DNA from: Soonwooa sp032062245 | GTDB taxonomy: Bacteria; Bacteroidota; Bacteroidia; Flavobacteriales; Weeksellaceae | Direction: 5' to 3' | Assembly: GCF_032062245.1 (NCBI RefSeq) | Contig: NZ_DAMBQF010000010.1 | Location: forward strand, 11,515 to 75,514 | DNA length: 64,000 bases | Shown: positions 26,238 to 34,956 of the stretch, piece by piece | Layout of the letters: the number at the start of each line of letters is the position of its first letter | How positions within the stretch are numbered: the first letter of the stretch is position 1 | Notes under the pieces: generated by a model | Databases searched by the model: none | Seen by the model: the letters and a program-made list of their open reading frames with translations, nothing else | What the model was told of the DNA's origin: nothing | Position numbers and translations under genes: made by a program

Positions 26238-26729
26238 TTGGATTATTTAGATTTTTTAGATTGTTGATTGTAATTAATTGATTAACAAGTGGTTATAAAA
26301 TATAATAGATTAGATTTTCATTAAATTATCGTTAGATTTTAATATTTGTAGAATTCTGTTAATAAGTTTTGAAAATAACTTAAATTTATAATTACGCTTT
26401 GTAATGTATTGAAAAACAACAACTTGGGTTTTAAAAGTGTTTAATAAGAAACAAATTAGCCTTTATTTTGTGCAAAAAAAACTATTTCAAAGCAAAAATG
26501 ATTTTTTCCTAAAAATAGTTTCATTAACTTTGAATCAATGATTTACATGAACCACTTGAAGTAATACTTGAAGTAAATAAAAAACCACCAAGGTTTTCCA
26601 TGATGGCTTAATGACAATATTTGTCACGTTCTATTGCTGGCAGGCTATATTAAGAACTTGACAAATATAACAAAAAAGTCAATAACGGAATCCTTAGGTG
26701 ATAATATTAACATTTTAATTTTATAACCA
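26238..26729. other. Non-coding 490-bp regulatory stretch after the integrase
   Basis: No convincing gene on either strand. It holds three 9-bp iterons in forward orientation (26240-26266), a -7 box TAACTTTG (26525-26532), a tandem pair of ACTTGAAGTAA (26554-26564 and 26566-26576, each containing the dyad ACTT-G-AAGT), and the dyad TGACAA-TAT-TTGTCA (26611-26625). This looks like the promoter and operator region for the downstream DNA-binding and replication genes. Confidence 0.55.
26240..26266 (-). repeat. Iteron cluster A: three 9-bp units
   Basis: GGATTATTT, AGATTTTTT and AGATTGTTG follow each other with a 9-bp period. They are reverse-complement relatives of the AATCTAAAT units at 28793-28819, 37519-37581 and 39803-39829. 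Confidence 0.6.
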
Positions 26730-26993
26730 ATGGATAATCCTTTCGCTGAAATTCTAGAAAGACTAAGTAAGCAAGAGCAACAACAGTCGGAAATCCTTTC
26801 ACTCTTAAAGGAAGCAAAACCCCAAAAAAAATTATTAACGAAGCATGAATATGCTAAAGCCGTAAAGAAGTCTATTACTACAATCGACAGATGGGTATCA
26901 AGTGGCAAGCTAACGCCAACCATTATTGCGGGATGTCGATATTTCGAAGATCCTAATGCTGGTTCGGGTGGTATGGTCATATCTCGAAATTAA
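26730..26993 (+). CDS. Small helix-turn-helix DNA-binding protein (excisionase-like)
   Basis: 87 aa: a Gln-rich helical N-terminus (EILERLSKQEQQQSEILSLL) and a MerR/Xis-type winged-helix core, KKLLTKHEYAKAVKKSITTIDRW followed by VSSGKLTPTIIAGCRYFED. This pattern, a helix-turn-helix with a recognition helix ITTIDRWVSSGKL, is usual in Bacteroidota elements next to integrases, where such proteins act as excisionase or regulator. Upstream lie operator-like repeats. Which of the two roles applies is not known. Confidence 0.8.
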   Translation: MDNPFAEILERLSKQEQQQSEILSLLKEAKPQKKLLTKHEYAKAVKKSITTIDRWVSSGKLTPTIIAGCRYFEDPNAGSGGMVISRN

Positions 26994-27030
26994 AAGCATT
27001 GATCAGTTATTGAAATTAACATCTATACTG

Positions 27031-27261
27031 ATGAAAGTTTCTAGTAATGGTCAAATTGCAAGAATTTTTGATTCTCTAAAGCAACGACCTAAAACGATGC
27101 TACAAGTAGCAAGAGAGACCAATATCGAACGTGCAAACGTGTGTCGATACATTGACAAATTTCGGAAAGCTAAAAAAGTACAGTTAGTAAGAAAAGGTAT
27201 TTGTCCAATTAGTAAAGCTAGAGCAGGGTTCTATACAACTGACTCAAATCTTTTCACGTAA
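27031..27261 (+). CDS. Small winged-helix DNA-binding protein
   Basis: 76 aa from the ATG at 27031 (MKVSSNGQIARIFDSLKQRP). The frame is open farther up to 26926 but that part overlaps the previous gene and looks unnatural. The helix-turn-helix TMLQVARETNIERANVCRYIDKFRK followed by a small beta wing (KVQLVRKGICPISKARAGFY) resembles MarR/ArsR-like winged helices. It starts 37 nt after the previous stop. Similar small proteins precede DUF3987 genes in Bacteroidota elements. Function presumably regulatory. Confidence 0.75.
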   Translation: MKVSSNGQIARIFDSLKQRPKTMLQVARETNIERANVCRYIDKFRKAKKVQLVRKGICPISKARAGFYTTDSNLFT

Positions 27262-27352
27262 ATACATAAAAAAACCCGTAGCAATAGACTATCGGGCAGG
27301 AATTTAAACGCAGTGTAAAGATACAATTTCTTTACCAAATAAAATAATATTC

Positions 27353-28735
27353 ATGGTAAAATTACCAATCGTAAATGAAATAAAAGAGGATTTTGCAAGC
27401 AGTTCTATAACTGGTGCTGCCTTGGATTCTTTTTTTAGTGAAGCTTTTCCAATTCAGGTGCTGCCAAATAAAATGCAGTTGCATATCGACGAATTAAACA
27501 CTGTTCTGGGTTATCCTAAAGACTTTGTTGCTGGCGCATTCCTTTACGCCTTATCAATAGCAATAGGAAATACTAGAGTACTTAGTTTTAACCATAAGAA
27601 AGCTAAGGCTAATATTTTTCTTATCGTTGTCGGTCGCCCAGGCATTTACAAGTCTAGTCCATTTAATATGGCGTTAAAACAAATTCGAAAAATCGAGCAT
27701 AATCTTGAGAAGGATTATAAAAGAGAGTTGGCATTTTATGAAGCCGAACACGCAAAGCCGATTAAGGAAAGAGATGAAAGCATTAAAAAACCCGAACAGA
27801 TTAACTATATTTTGGATGACTTTACAGCCGAAGCATTGGCAAAAGAATTAACAGTTAATCAAAGAGGGATTGGCGTTTTTTCGGATGAGATTCTTGGTTG
27901 GATTCTCAACATGAATAAATATAGTGGAGGTAGTAGCGAGGAAATGTATTTATCACTTTTTAATGGATTCCCTTATAAAGTTACAAGGTCTAGTAAAGAG
28001 CAGTTAACAATAAGAAATCCTTTCTTGAGTATTGGGGGAACTATTCAACCCGAGAAAATGAAAAAGGAGTTCAAGGGTAAAGAAGGGAACGGGTTTACCG
28101 ATAGAGTTTTATTTATTTTTCCAAAAGGATTGAAGTCGCCTAAATGGGACTTTAGCGGAGCAACGATAACGAACAAAGATTATTTTGATAATATTATTAT
28201 TGACTTATTCAGTAAGTTAGATTTTGACCAAAACGAATATGGGGAACGTATTCCAAAAAGTGTTGTCCCCAACGAAAAAGCGAGCAAAATTTTGATTCAA
28301 TGGCAAAATAGTTTTGCAGCCAAAAACGATGAAGAATCAGAAGCTACACAGTCGATAGGGGCAAAAATAGAGCATTATCTTTTAAGGTTTAACTTGATAC
28401 TTCATGTACTTTATTGGATTACTGGAGAAGAAGAAAACGAATTTATTTCAAGCGAAAGAACCGCTGAAAATTCGATAATTCTCGCAGAATATTTTTTTAA
28501 TCAAGCATTGGATGTTCGTAATTACATCTACTCAAATGATTCTATTTTGTCAGGATACAATGAACAACAAATTAAGTTTTATACCGAGTTACCCGAATCC
28601 TTTACAACCGCAACAGCAAAACAAATAGCTACATCATTACAGATTCCGATTTCTACAATGAGCCTTTGGATAAAAGACAGCAGGCTATACAAGTGCGTGA
28701 AACATGGAAATTACACTAAAAAATCTTTGGATTAG
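27353..28735 (+). CDS. DUF3987 domain-containing protein (primase/helicase-associated ATPase)
   Basis: 460 aa matching DUF3987, a P-loop family common in mobile elements and phages of Bacteroidota and believed to act in replication initiation. The P-loop is VVGRPGIYKSSPFN near residues 92-105, a GxPGxxKS form; the Walker B-like acidic pair is IGVFSDEILGWILN near 177-179. RVLFIFPKG (TDRVLFIFPKGLKSPKW) is also typical. The C-terminus is a helical domain with a winged-helix-like end (FTTATAKQIATSLQIPISTM). The stop codon lies within iteron cluster B. Paired with the DUF6371 gene it probably forms the element's replication unit. Confidence 0.85.
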   Translation: MVKLPIVNEIKEDFASSSITGAALDSFFSEAFPIQVLPNKMQLHIDELNTVLGYPKDFVAGAFLYALSIAIGNTRVLSFNHKKAKANIFLIVVGRPGIYKSSPFNMALKQIRKIEHNLEKDYKRELAFYEAEHAKPIKERDESIKKPEQINYILDDFTAEALAKELTVNQRGIGVFSDEILGWILNMNKYSGGSSEEMYLSLFNGFPYKVTRSSKEQLTIRNPFLSIGGTIQPEKMKKEFKGKEGNGFTDRVLFIFPKGLKSPKWDFSGATITNKDYFDNIIIDLFSKLDFDQNEYGERIPKSVVPNEKASKILIQWQNSFAAKNDEESEATQSIGAKIEHYLLRFNLILHVLYWITGEEENEFISSERTAENSIILAEYFFNQALDVRNYIYSNDSILSGYNEQQIKFYTELPESFTTATAKQIATSLQIPISTMSLWIKDSRLYKCVKHGNYTKKSLD

Positions 28736-28819
28736 ATTCTTTAGATTTTGATATATTTTTAAAGTGCTGATTATCAATATTTTAAAAGCAATAATCTAAA
28801 AAATCCAAATAATCCAATT
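28734..28819. repeat. Iteron cluster B: two forward and three inverted 9-bp units
   Basis: AGATTCTTT and AGATTTTGA (28734-28751) face AATCTAAAA, AATCCAAAT and AATCCAATT (28793-28819), with a dyad TGATTATCA (28768-28776) between. Cluster C at 39743-39829 has the same plan and almost the same length (86 against 87 bp). Situated just above the DUF6371 gene; candidate replication origin or operator. Confidence 0.65.
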
Positions 28820-28833
28820 ATATCAAAAATACA

Positions 28834-29925
28834 ATGGAAGTTAAATTTTTGAGAAATAGACGTCAGATTGCGCCACTTTGTCCATGCGGAGAATCTAACA
28901 GAAGTGGGAAGTTTAGTCCAATTGATGAAGCCGACCCAACAAAAGGTTATTGTCATAAGTGTAATAAGTCTTTTTACCATAATTCAGAAAAAGTAGAATT
29001 TAAAAATGATATTGTAATTCCTGACAAGCCAATAACATTTCATTCGCCAAAATTGTTGAGCAATTCAAAGTTGATTAAAAGCGATTGCTTGAGAGATTTT
29101 TTACATGGTGTATTTGAGAAATCGGAAGTAGATAAAGCGTTTGATTTGTACCATATCGGAGGCATAAAAGAGCGCAAAGACTGGACTGTGTTTTGGCAGG
29201 TCGATAATGATTCAAATATCAGATATGGAAAAGCAATGTTGTATAATTCTGATAACGGAAAACGTGTTAAGGATAACTTTAGTGTCGTTAGTACGGTGCA
29301 TAGCATTCTTAAAATAAAAGATTGTAACTATAAGCAATGTCTTTTCGGACTTCATTTAGTTAATGACAATACTAAGCCTATTGCGATAGTCGAAAGCGAG
29401 AAAACAGCTTTAATAATGTCTTTGGTAGATGATACTTACTTATGGCTTGCAACTGGTGGTTATGGTGGTTTTAATTATGAAATTCTAGAGCCAATCAAAA
29501 GTAAAAATATTACCGCTTTCCCCGATGTTGGGGAGACTGGATGGAATGATATAGCTAGTCGCTTAAATACATTCGGATTCTCAATAACAGTAAATAAAAT
29601 CTTAGAGTCTGGAATTTACCCCAAAGGCTATGACCTTGCGGATGTTGTTTTGGAGCAATTACAGTTTGAAAAATCCAAAATTAAGAAAAAGGAATATCAA
29701 TCATTAACCAAGGAGGAACGCTTGAAAATAGGTTTAAAAATATTCAACATAGAGGACTTGCAAAAGCTATCCAAAAGAATCGCTTCAAACTGGACTGACT
29801 ATCGAGAAATCATAAAAAAATTAATCAGCGAAGGAATGACCCAAGACGATGCGGAGGATATTCTCGACATCATGTGCATTCGGAATGTGCTACAAGTAGG
29901 AGATTTCGCCTATAAAACTAACTAA
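28834..29925 (+). CDS. DUF6371 protein with zinc finger and Toprim-like domain (primase-like)
   Basis: 363 aa. The N-terminal zinc ribbon has C16-x-C18 and C40-xx-C43 (LCPCGES and YCHKCNKSF), as in CHC2-type primase fingers. A Toprim-like core has PIAIVESEKTALIMSL near residue 185-200 (the catalytic Glu in VESEKT) and ITAFPDVGETGWND near 227-240 (the acidic DxGExG in place of DxD). The family is found in Bacteroidota phages and islands beside DUF3987, as here. It likely makes primers for element replication. Below it begins an 86-aa gene after 11 nt. Confidence 0.82.
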   Translation: MEVKFLRNRRQIAPLCPCGESNRSGKFSPIDEADPTKGYCHKCNKSFYHNSEKVEFKNDIVIPDKPITFHSPKLLSNSKLIKSDCLRDFLHGVFEKSEVDKAFDLYHIGGIKERKDWTVFWQVDNDSNIRYGKAMLYNSDNGKRVKDNFSVVSTVHSILKIKDCNYKQCLFGLHLVNDNTKPIAIVESEKTALIMSLVDDTYLWLATGGYGGFNYEILEPIKSKNITAFPDVGETGWNDIASRLNTFGFSITVNKILESGIYPKGYDLADVVLEQLQFEKSKIKKKEYQSLTKEERLKIGLKIFNIEDLQKLSKRIASNWTDYREIIKKLISEGMTQDDAEDILDIMCIRNVLQVGDFAYKTN

Positions 29926-29936
29926 TAAAAAAAGTA

Positions 29937-30197
29937 ATGACACACAACGAAATTATTGAAAGCGTAGTAAATGAAATACTATACAAAGTTGTAAACGAAC
30001 CAGTTTTTAGAAAAATGCTAATAATAGAACTTACAGAAGTTGAATTGGCAGAATTGACATTGTACCTAGAAGGGGAATGCAATTTAACGAAAAAAACAAA
30101 CGATAGGATAAATAAAATTTCGAGAAAATTTCTCAATGAAATAGATCCAAACTTTTTAATCCAACTAGAAAAAATTAATAACCTAAAAAATAAATAA
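29937..30197 (+). CDS. Small helical protein of unknown function
   Basis: 86 aa, mostly acidic and helical (ELTEVELAELTLYLEGECNL), without signal peptide or membrane helix. It starts 11 nt after the DUF6371 stop, and its TAA shares a base with the ATG of the tape-measure gene (TAATG), so it is translationally coupled to that gene. In tailed phages the genes just before the tape measure encode tail-assembly chaperones; the position is suggestive, but the sequence alone does not prove that role. Confidence 0.7.
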   Translation: MTHNEIIESVVNEILYKVVNEPVFRKMLIIELTEVELAELTLYLEGECNLTKKTNDRINKISRKFLNEIDPNFLIQLEKINNLKNK

Positions 30198-33100
30198 TGA
30201 GCGATTTAAAATTTATCATAAGTGCAGATGCTTCTCAACTAAAAAAAGAATTAGAAATAGCAAGAAGAGAAATACTAGGATTGAATAACTCAATAGCCGG
30301 TGAAACTAATAAGATTGACAACTCGTTTAAAAGCTTAGCTACTGGAGTTACAGCCTATTTCTCGGGACAAGCACTATTAGGCTTCACACAACAATTAATC
30401 AATGTTCGTGGAGAGTTCCAAAAGACTGAAATAGCATTTGAAACAATGTTAGGAAATGCGGATCAAGCTAAAGAGTTGATGGGGCAAATGGTAGATTTAG
30501 CAGCTAAAACTCCTTTCTCTTTACAAGATGTTTCCAATGGTGCCAAACAATTATTAGCATTCCAAGTACCAGCAAATGAAGTTGTAGATACACTTACTCG
30601 TATGGGTAATATTGCAGCAGGTTTATCGGTTCCGTTATCTCGTATTAATTTAGTTTATGGTCAAGTAAAGGCTAAAGGTAAATTAATGGGTGATGACTTG
30701 CGCCAATTTACCGAAGCAGGAATACCGATGGTCGCTGAATTAGCTAAAAAATTTGGTACTTCTACAGCTGCAATTACTGAAATGGTTTCGGCTGGTAAAA
30801 TAGGCTTCAACGATGTTAAAGAAGTATTATTTAGCCTTACAAATGAGGGTGGAATGTTCTTTAATTTAATGGAAAAGCAATCAGCTTCATTAAGTGGAAA
30901 AATATCCAATTTAGGCGATGCTTTTGACCAAATGCTTAACAAAATTGGAGAAGGCAATGAAAGTATTTTAGCCGATGGAATTGATGGATTAGCATACTTA
31001 GTAGAACATTATGAAGATGTAGTAGATATTCTTACTGTTTTAGTTGCTACCTATGGAAGTTATAGAGCGGCATTGATAGCTACCGCAGCAATTCAGAAGC
31101 TTTCTGTAATGGCTGGTAATATTCAAGCATTCATTCAATTAGCATCTTCAATTCGTAGTGCAAAAGATGCACAGCTTTTATTTAATATGGCTACTTCTGC
31201 AAATCCATTAGGAGCATTAGCAGCAGTAATTGGCTTGGTTGTATCTGCATACTCTGTTTATGGTGATGAAATAGACAAAGCTTTAGGAATTACTAATGAT
31301 TTTATCCTTGCTAGAGAACGTTATGAAAAAGCAGTTAAAAATGAACTTCAAACCGCAGGAAAAGAAATATCATCTTTAAATACTTTATATCAGAAAGCTA
31401 CAAATCACAAAGTAGCAATAAATGAGCGTAAAGCAGCAGCCGAACAAATGCAAAAGCTTTATCCTTCTTACCTAGGTAATTTAACTACCGAAGCTATCAC
31501 AGCAGGAAAGGCAGCAACACAGTATTTAGCCATCAAAGAAGCTATAGTAGCTGCTAGTAAAGCGAGAGCAGCACAAGGCATTTTGGATGAACGAAATACC
31601 GAACGTTTAGAGTGGGATGAAGATTGGAGAAAAAAGTACAAGAACTCTATCCTTAGAATGCAAGAAGCAAAAAAGGAAGGTTTTAAAATAGCAGTTGACC
31701 ACGAAAAAACATATCAACAAAAGTTAATTGATGAGCGTAAAAAATTCAATGCAGATAACGCAAAGGCAGATGAGTTTTACACTAATACAATTGAATACAA
31801 TAATAAAAAGGCTGACAAATTATTAAAAGACCGAGAAGCACAACAACAAAAAACCGTAGAACAAGCATCGGGAGATACTGACAAGGATAAAAAGAAAAAA
31901 GAAAAACACGAAAGGGAGTTAGCAGAAGTTTATTCTAAAGGTAGTATTGCAGAACTTCAACAACGTATTGAACTTTGGAATGAAGCTTTAGAGAAAGCAG
32001 GAAAAGGCGATGAAGTTGATGTATTATCTAAAAACAAATTTGGTGATACTGTAAAAACTGGTAAAAAGGTTAGTATTTCCACAGCACAAGACGAATTATC
32101 AAAACTTGAAGAAGCTAAGCGTAACAGAGAAAAAGAAGTCTTAAAGCAGTCTTTTGATGAACAAATGACCGAGATAAAAAGACAAATCGAGGTTAGGGAT
32201 AAGTTACTAAAAGAAGGTTACTCAAAAGATACGGTTGATGGTATATTTCCCGAAGTTAAAGATTCAAGTTTTGAACAATATTTAATCAGAAGTACAGAAT
32301 TAATTAAAAATTTGTTTGCAGCTGGAAAAGGCACACCTGAATTAGCGCAAAATCTAGCTTTAGTATCTGAGGAACTTAATAAATGGAAAGGCAACGATAC
32401 TTATGTTGATCAAGTAACAAAAAAAATTGAAGAATTAAAATCTCAATTCAAAGGTTCAGAATTGATTTCAGAACTTGAAAAGTATCAAGGCGAAAATCTA
32501 GCAAATGAGACAGAGGTTAATCTTAATGCTAAAAATGCCGCAGTCAAAAAAGCGATTGAGGAAGAAATAAAAAGCTACCAAGATTTATACAAACAGATTT
32601 TAGAGGAACAAAAAACCTTTGAAGAAAAAAGCGCAGAAATAGCAAAGCAGTACAATGAAATTAAAAAAACTGATGCTTACAAAAACGCCTCTGAATCTGA
32701 CAAAAAGAAAATAGATGACCAATATTCTAAAATGGCTACTGATGCATTCTTAGAACATCTTCAAAATTCTGATTCATGGATTAGAATGTTTTCCGAAATG
32801 GAATCTGTTGCAATTTCAGAGTTGACAACTTTTAGAAATGTTCTTGTAACCAAACTAAAAGAAGCAAAAACCGAAGCTGAAAAAATTAAGATTGGTGAGT
32901 TCATCAAAAAAATTGATGAAGAAATAAAAGGAAGAGACCCATTTACATCATTAAAAAATTCTTTTCAGGATCTAATCAATAAAATTAAAGAGGGAACCGT
33001 AACCGCTGCCGACTTCTTAGCAGTTCTAAAAGATTTGGATGGTGTAAAATCGTTGGTTAATGGCTTTGTAGATTCTTTTCAGCAGATGGCTGATGCGATA

Positions 33101-34153
33101 GGGTTGAACATTGATACATCGGGATTCAAAGAAACTCTAAACGGAATTATTGACGGTGTATCGGGTATTGGGCAGGCGGTTAGTGGATTCTTATCAGGTA
33201 ATCCAATTGGTATGGTTCAAGGTATTGTTAAAGCCATTGGCGCAATAGGTGGACTATTCAACAAGGATAAGAAAAAAGAGCGTGATATTAAGCGTCAAAC
33301 CGTAGCACTCAAGGAACTTGAAACCGCCTACAATAACTTAGCATTCGCAGCAGAAAAAGCTTTAGGTTCTCAAAAGTATAGCAGCCAAGTCGATGTTATC
33401 AAAAATCTAGAGCAACAAAAAGCAGCGTTGCAAGGAATGATCAATACCGAAAGTAGCAAGAAAAAATCTGATTCGGGGAAAATTCAAGAATGGCAAGGAC
33501 AAATCCAATCTATTAATCAAAGCATTAAAAACATCAAAGAAAGTATCATTAAAGATGCTCTTCAAACTGATGCTAAGGAATTATCCGACCAGTTAGCTGA
33601 TGCTTTAGTGTCTGCATTCGAGAAAGGAGAAGATGCTGCCAAAGCACTTGATAAAGTGTCAAATGATATGTTTAAGAACATGATTAAGAACGCACTTAAA
33701 TTAAGAATGCAAGATGATCTACAAAAGATTCTAGACCAGATATTGAGTGAATCAGGATTTGACAACAACGGAAACGGATCATTTAACCCATTATCTCCTG
33801 ATAGAATGAATTACTTTAAGGACTTAATTAGTCAGGTAGGATTGAGCCAACAAGGATTCCTTGAATCTTTAGGTAGCTTATACGGAGACTTGAACGCTTC
33901 AACCTTAGAGGGTGCTATAAAAGGAGTAACAGAAGAGACAGCTTCTGTAATAGCTGGTCAAATGAACGCCCTTAGAATTATTCAGGCTGAAATGTTTGAA
34001 ATAGCTAAAGACAACATGATTGTTTTTCGTGACCAATTAATACAATTAACAAAGATAGAATATAACACTTCGCATCTATTCCAAATTAGACATGATATTT
34101 CAGAGATGAACTCTAAAATGAAAGATGGAGGATTAAGAGCATCGGGATTGTAG
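30197..34153 (+). CDS. Phage-type tail tape-measure protein (1318 aa)
   Basis: The first 250 residues match the tape-measure N-terminal domain: GEFQKTEIAFETMLGNADQA, MVDLAAKTPFSLQDVSNGAK, RMGNIAAGLSVPLSRINLVY, KAKGKLMGDDLRQFTEAGIP and KQSASLSGKISNLGDAFDQM. Hydrophobic helices follow near residues 275-300 and 335-352, then long charged coiled-coil stretches (residues about 370-960), a Gly-rich membrane-active segment near 980-1022 (GIIDGVSGIGQAVSGFLSGN) and a helical C-terminus. Such proteins set tail length and help DNA pass the cell membrane; 1318 aa would fit a tail of roughly 200 nm by the usual ratio. No other tail, capsid or packaging gene is recognisable in the island, which is highly unusual. 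Confidence 0.88.
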   Translation: MSDLKFIISADASQLKKELEIARREILGLNNSIAGETNKIDNSFKSLATGVTAYFSGQALLGFTQQLINVRGEFQKTEIAFETMLGNADQAKELMGQMVDLAAKTPFSLQDVSNGAKQLLAFQVPANEVVDTLTRMGNIAAGLSVPLSRINLVYGQVKAKGKLMGDDLRQFTEAGIPMVAELAKKFGTSTAAITEMVSAGKIGFNDVKEVLFSLTNEGGMFFNLMEKQSASLSGKISNLGDAFDQMLNKIGEGNESILADGIDGLAYLVEHYEDVVDILTVLVATYGSYRAALIATAAIQKLSVMAGNIQAFIQLASSIRSAKDAQLLFNMATSANPLGALAAVIGLVVSAYSVYGDEIDKALGITNDFILARERYEKAVKNELQTAGKEISSLNTLYQKATNHKVAINERKAAAEQMQKLYPSYLGNLTTEAITAGKAATQYLAIKEAIVAASKARAAQGILDERNTERLEWDEDWRKKYKNSILRMQEAKKEGFKIAVDHEKTYQQKLIDERKKFNADNAKADEFYTNTIEYNNKKADKLLKDREAQQQKTVEQASGDTDKDKKKKEKHERELAEVYSKGSIAELQQRIELWNEALEKAGKGDEVDVLSKNKFGDTVKTGKKVSISTAQDELSKLEEAKRNREKEVLKQSFDEQMTEIKRQIEVRDKLLKEGYSKDTVDGIFPEVKDSSFEQYLIRSTELIKNLFAAGKGTPELAQNLALVSEELNKWKGNDTYVDQVTKKIEELKSQFKGSELISELEKYQGENLANETEVNLNAKNAAVKKAIEEEIKSYQDLYKQILEEQKTFEEKSAEIAKQYNEIKKTDAYKNASESDKKKIDDQYSKMATDAFLEHLQNSDSWIRMFSEMESVAISELTTFRNVLVTKLKEAKTEAEKIKIGEFIKKIDEEIKGRDPFTSLKNSFQDLINKIKEGTVTAADFLAVLKDLDGVKSLVNGFVDSFQQMADAIGLNIDTSGFKETLNGIIDGVSGIGQAVSGFLSGNPIGMVQGIVKAIGAIGGLFNKDKKKERDIKRQTVALKELETAYNNLAFAAEKALGSQKYSSQVDVIKNLEQQKAALQGMINTESSKKKSDSGKIQEWQGQIQSINQSIKNIKESIIKDALQTDAKELSDQLADALVSAFEKGEDAAKALDKVSNDMFKNMIKNALKLRMQDDLQKILDQILSESGFDNNGNGSFNPLSPDRMNYFKDLISQVGLSQQGFLESLGSLYGDLNASTLEGAIKGVTEETASVIAGQMNALRIIQAEMFEIAKDNMIVFRDQLIQLTKIEYNTSHLFQIRHDISEMNSKMKDGGLRASGL

Positions 34154-34179
34154 AAAATTAATCACTAATAATTTAGGTA

Positions 34180-34743
34180 ATGGGCAGAAAACCAACATAC
34201 CCACAGACAATAAACGAATTGTATCGAATAAGTATCACTACTTTTAAAAAGAATGGTTATTTAACGCCTGATAGCTTAGATAAAGGCACAATAACAATTT
34301 TAAGTAATAAGATACCATTTGTTGTAAAAACGTCTGATTTTGATAGCTATTTAAAATTAGGTAATAACACCTATATTAAATTAATTTCAAAAGTACCAAA
34401 TCTAGGCATCGGGTTAATGTGGTTTTTTGTCTGCCCTATGTCGGGAAGATTATGCAGAAAGTTATACTTGTATAATGGTGCATTCGTTGGGATATCAGTG
34501 ATTCCGTACAATTACGAGCAACAAAATTATAGTCGTACTAATCGAAATTTGGACAAGGTTTTTAAAGTCACTTTCCAAGATGCACCCGAAGAAAAAATTT
34601 TTGCAAAGTATTTTAGGACTACTTATTCAGGAAAACCAACTAAAAGATTTCAGCAAATTTTATCACAACAAAAAAAAATAGATAAAATTTCAGAAGACAA
34701 TCTTTATAGATATGTTTCTGATTATTTGAAACTTACAAAGTAA
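34180..34743 (+). CDS. Unknown island protein with CPxSGRxCRKLYL motif
   Basis: 187 aa. The middle carries WFFVCPMSGRLCRKLYLYNG, a Cys-containing knuckle that resembles a motif in phage-borne hypothetical proteins where paired CxxC groups bind zinc; here only one such pair is evident. N- and C-terminal parts are basic and helical. It follows the tape-measure gene after 26 nt and is probably cotranscribed. No family name can be given with confidence. Confidence 0.65.
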   Translation: MGRKPTYPQTINELYRISITTFKKNGYLTPDSLDKGTITILSNKIPFVVKTSDFDSYLKLGNNTYIKLISKVPNLGIGLMWFFVCPMSGRLCRKLYLYNGAFVGISVIPYNYEQQNYSRTNRNLDKVFKVTFQDAPEEKIFAKYFRTTYSGKPTKRFQQILSQQKKIDKISEDNLYRYVSDYLKLTK

Positions 34744-34769
34744 AATCAATTAACAATAAATTTTAAACA

Positions 34770-34952
34770 ATGGAACAAAACGAAGAATTAAAAAAAGATG
34801 AGGTTTCTCCAATGATGAAATTATACATTGAGACCAAAAGAAAGGAAAGAGAATCTAAGGAAAAAACCAACCACGACAATGGCAATCTCCCAAATATGGA
34901 AGGAGTTTCCGAAGCCATGAAATTATACATACAATCAAAAAATAAAAAGTAA
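34770..34952 (+). CDS. Small charged protein with an internal duplication
   Basis: 60 aa made of two similar halves: EVSPMMKLYIETKRKE and GVSEAMKLYIQSKNKK, joined by a charged linker (SKEKTNHDNGNLPNMEG). The repeated MKLYI-x-(T/S)K unit suggests two copies of one short binding peptide, for example a docking motif for a partner. No signal peptide and no known family. Its start context (AAACAATGGAACAAA) is repeated above the next gene. It lies in the tape-measure transcription unit. Confidence 0.65.
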   Translation: MEQNEELKKDEVSPMMKLYIETKRKERESKEKTNHDNGNLPNMEGVSEAMKLYIQSKNKK

Positions 34953-34956
34953 AACA

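Noticed and set aside
26645..26980. 111-codon minus-strand frame after the integrase
   Set aside because: It is the complement of the 87-aa HTH gene, whose plus-strand protein has a recognisable domain.
27266..27300. Hairpin-like CCCGTAG...CTATCGGG with an A run before it
   Set aside because: It could be a terminator only for minus-strand transcription, and no minus-strand gene ends there. The stem has a bulge, so I left it out.
34180..34743. Calling this gene a tail or baseplate protein because it follows the tape measure
   Set aside because: No structural phage motif is visible; position alone is not enough.
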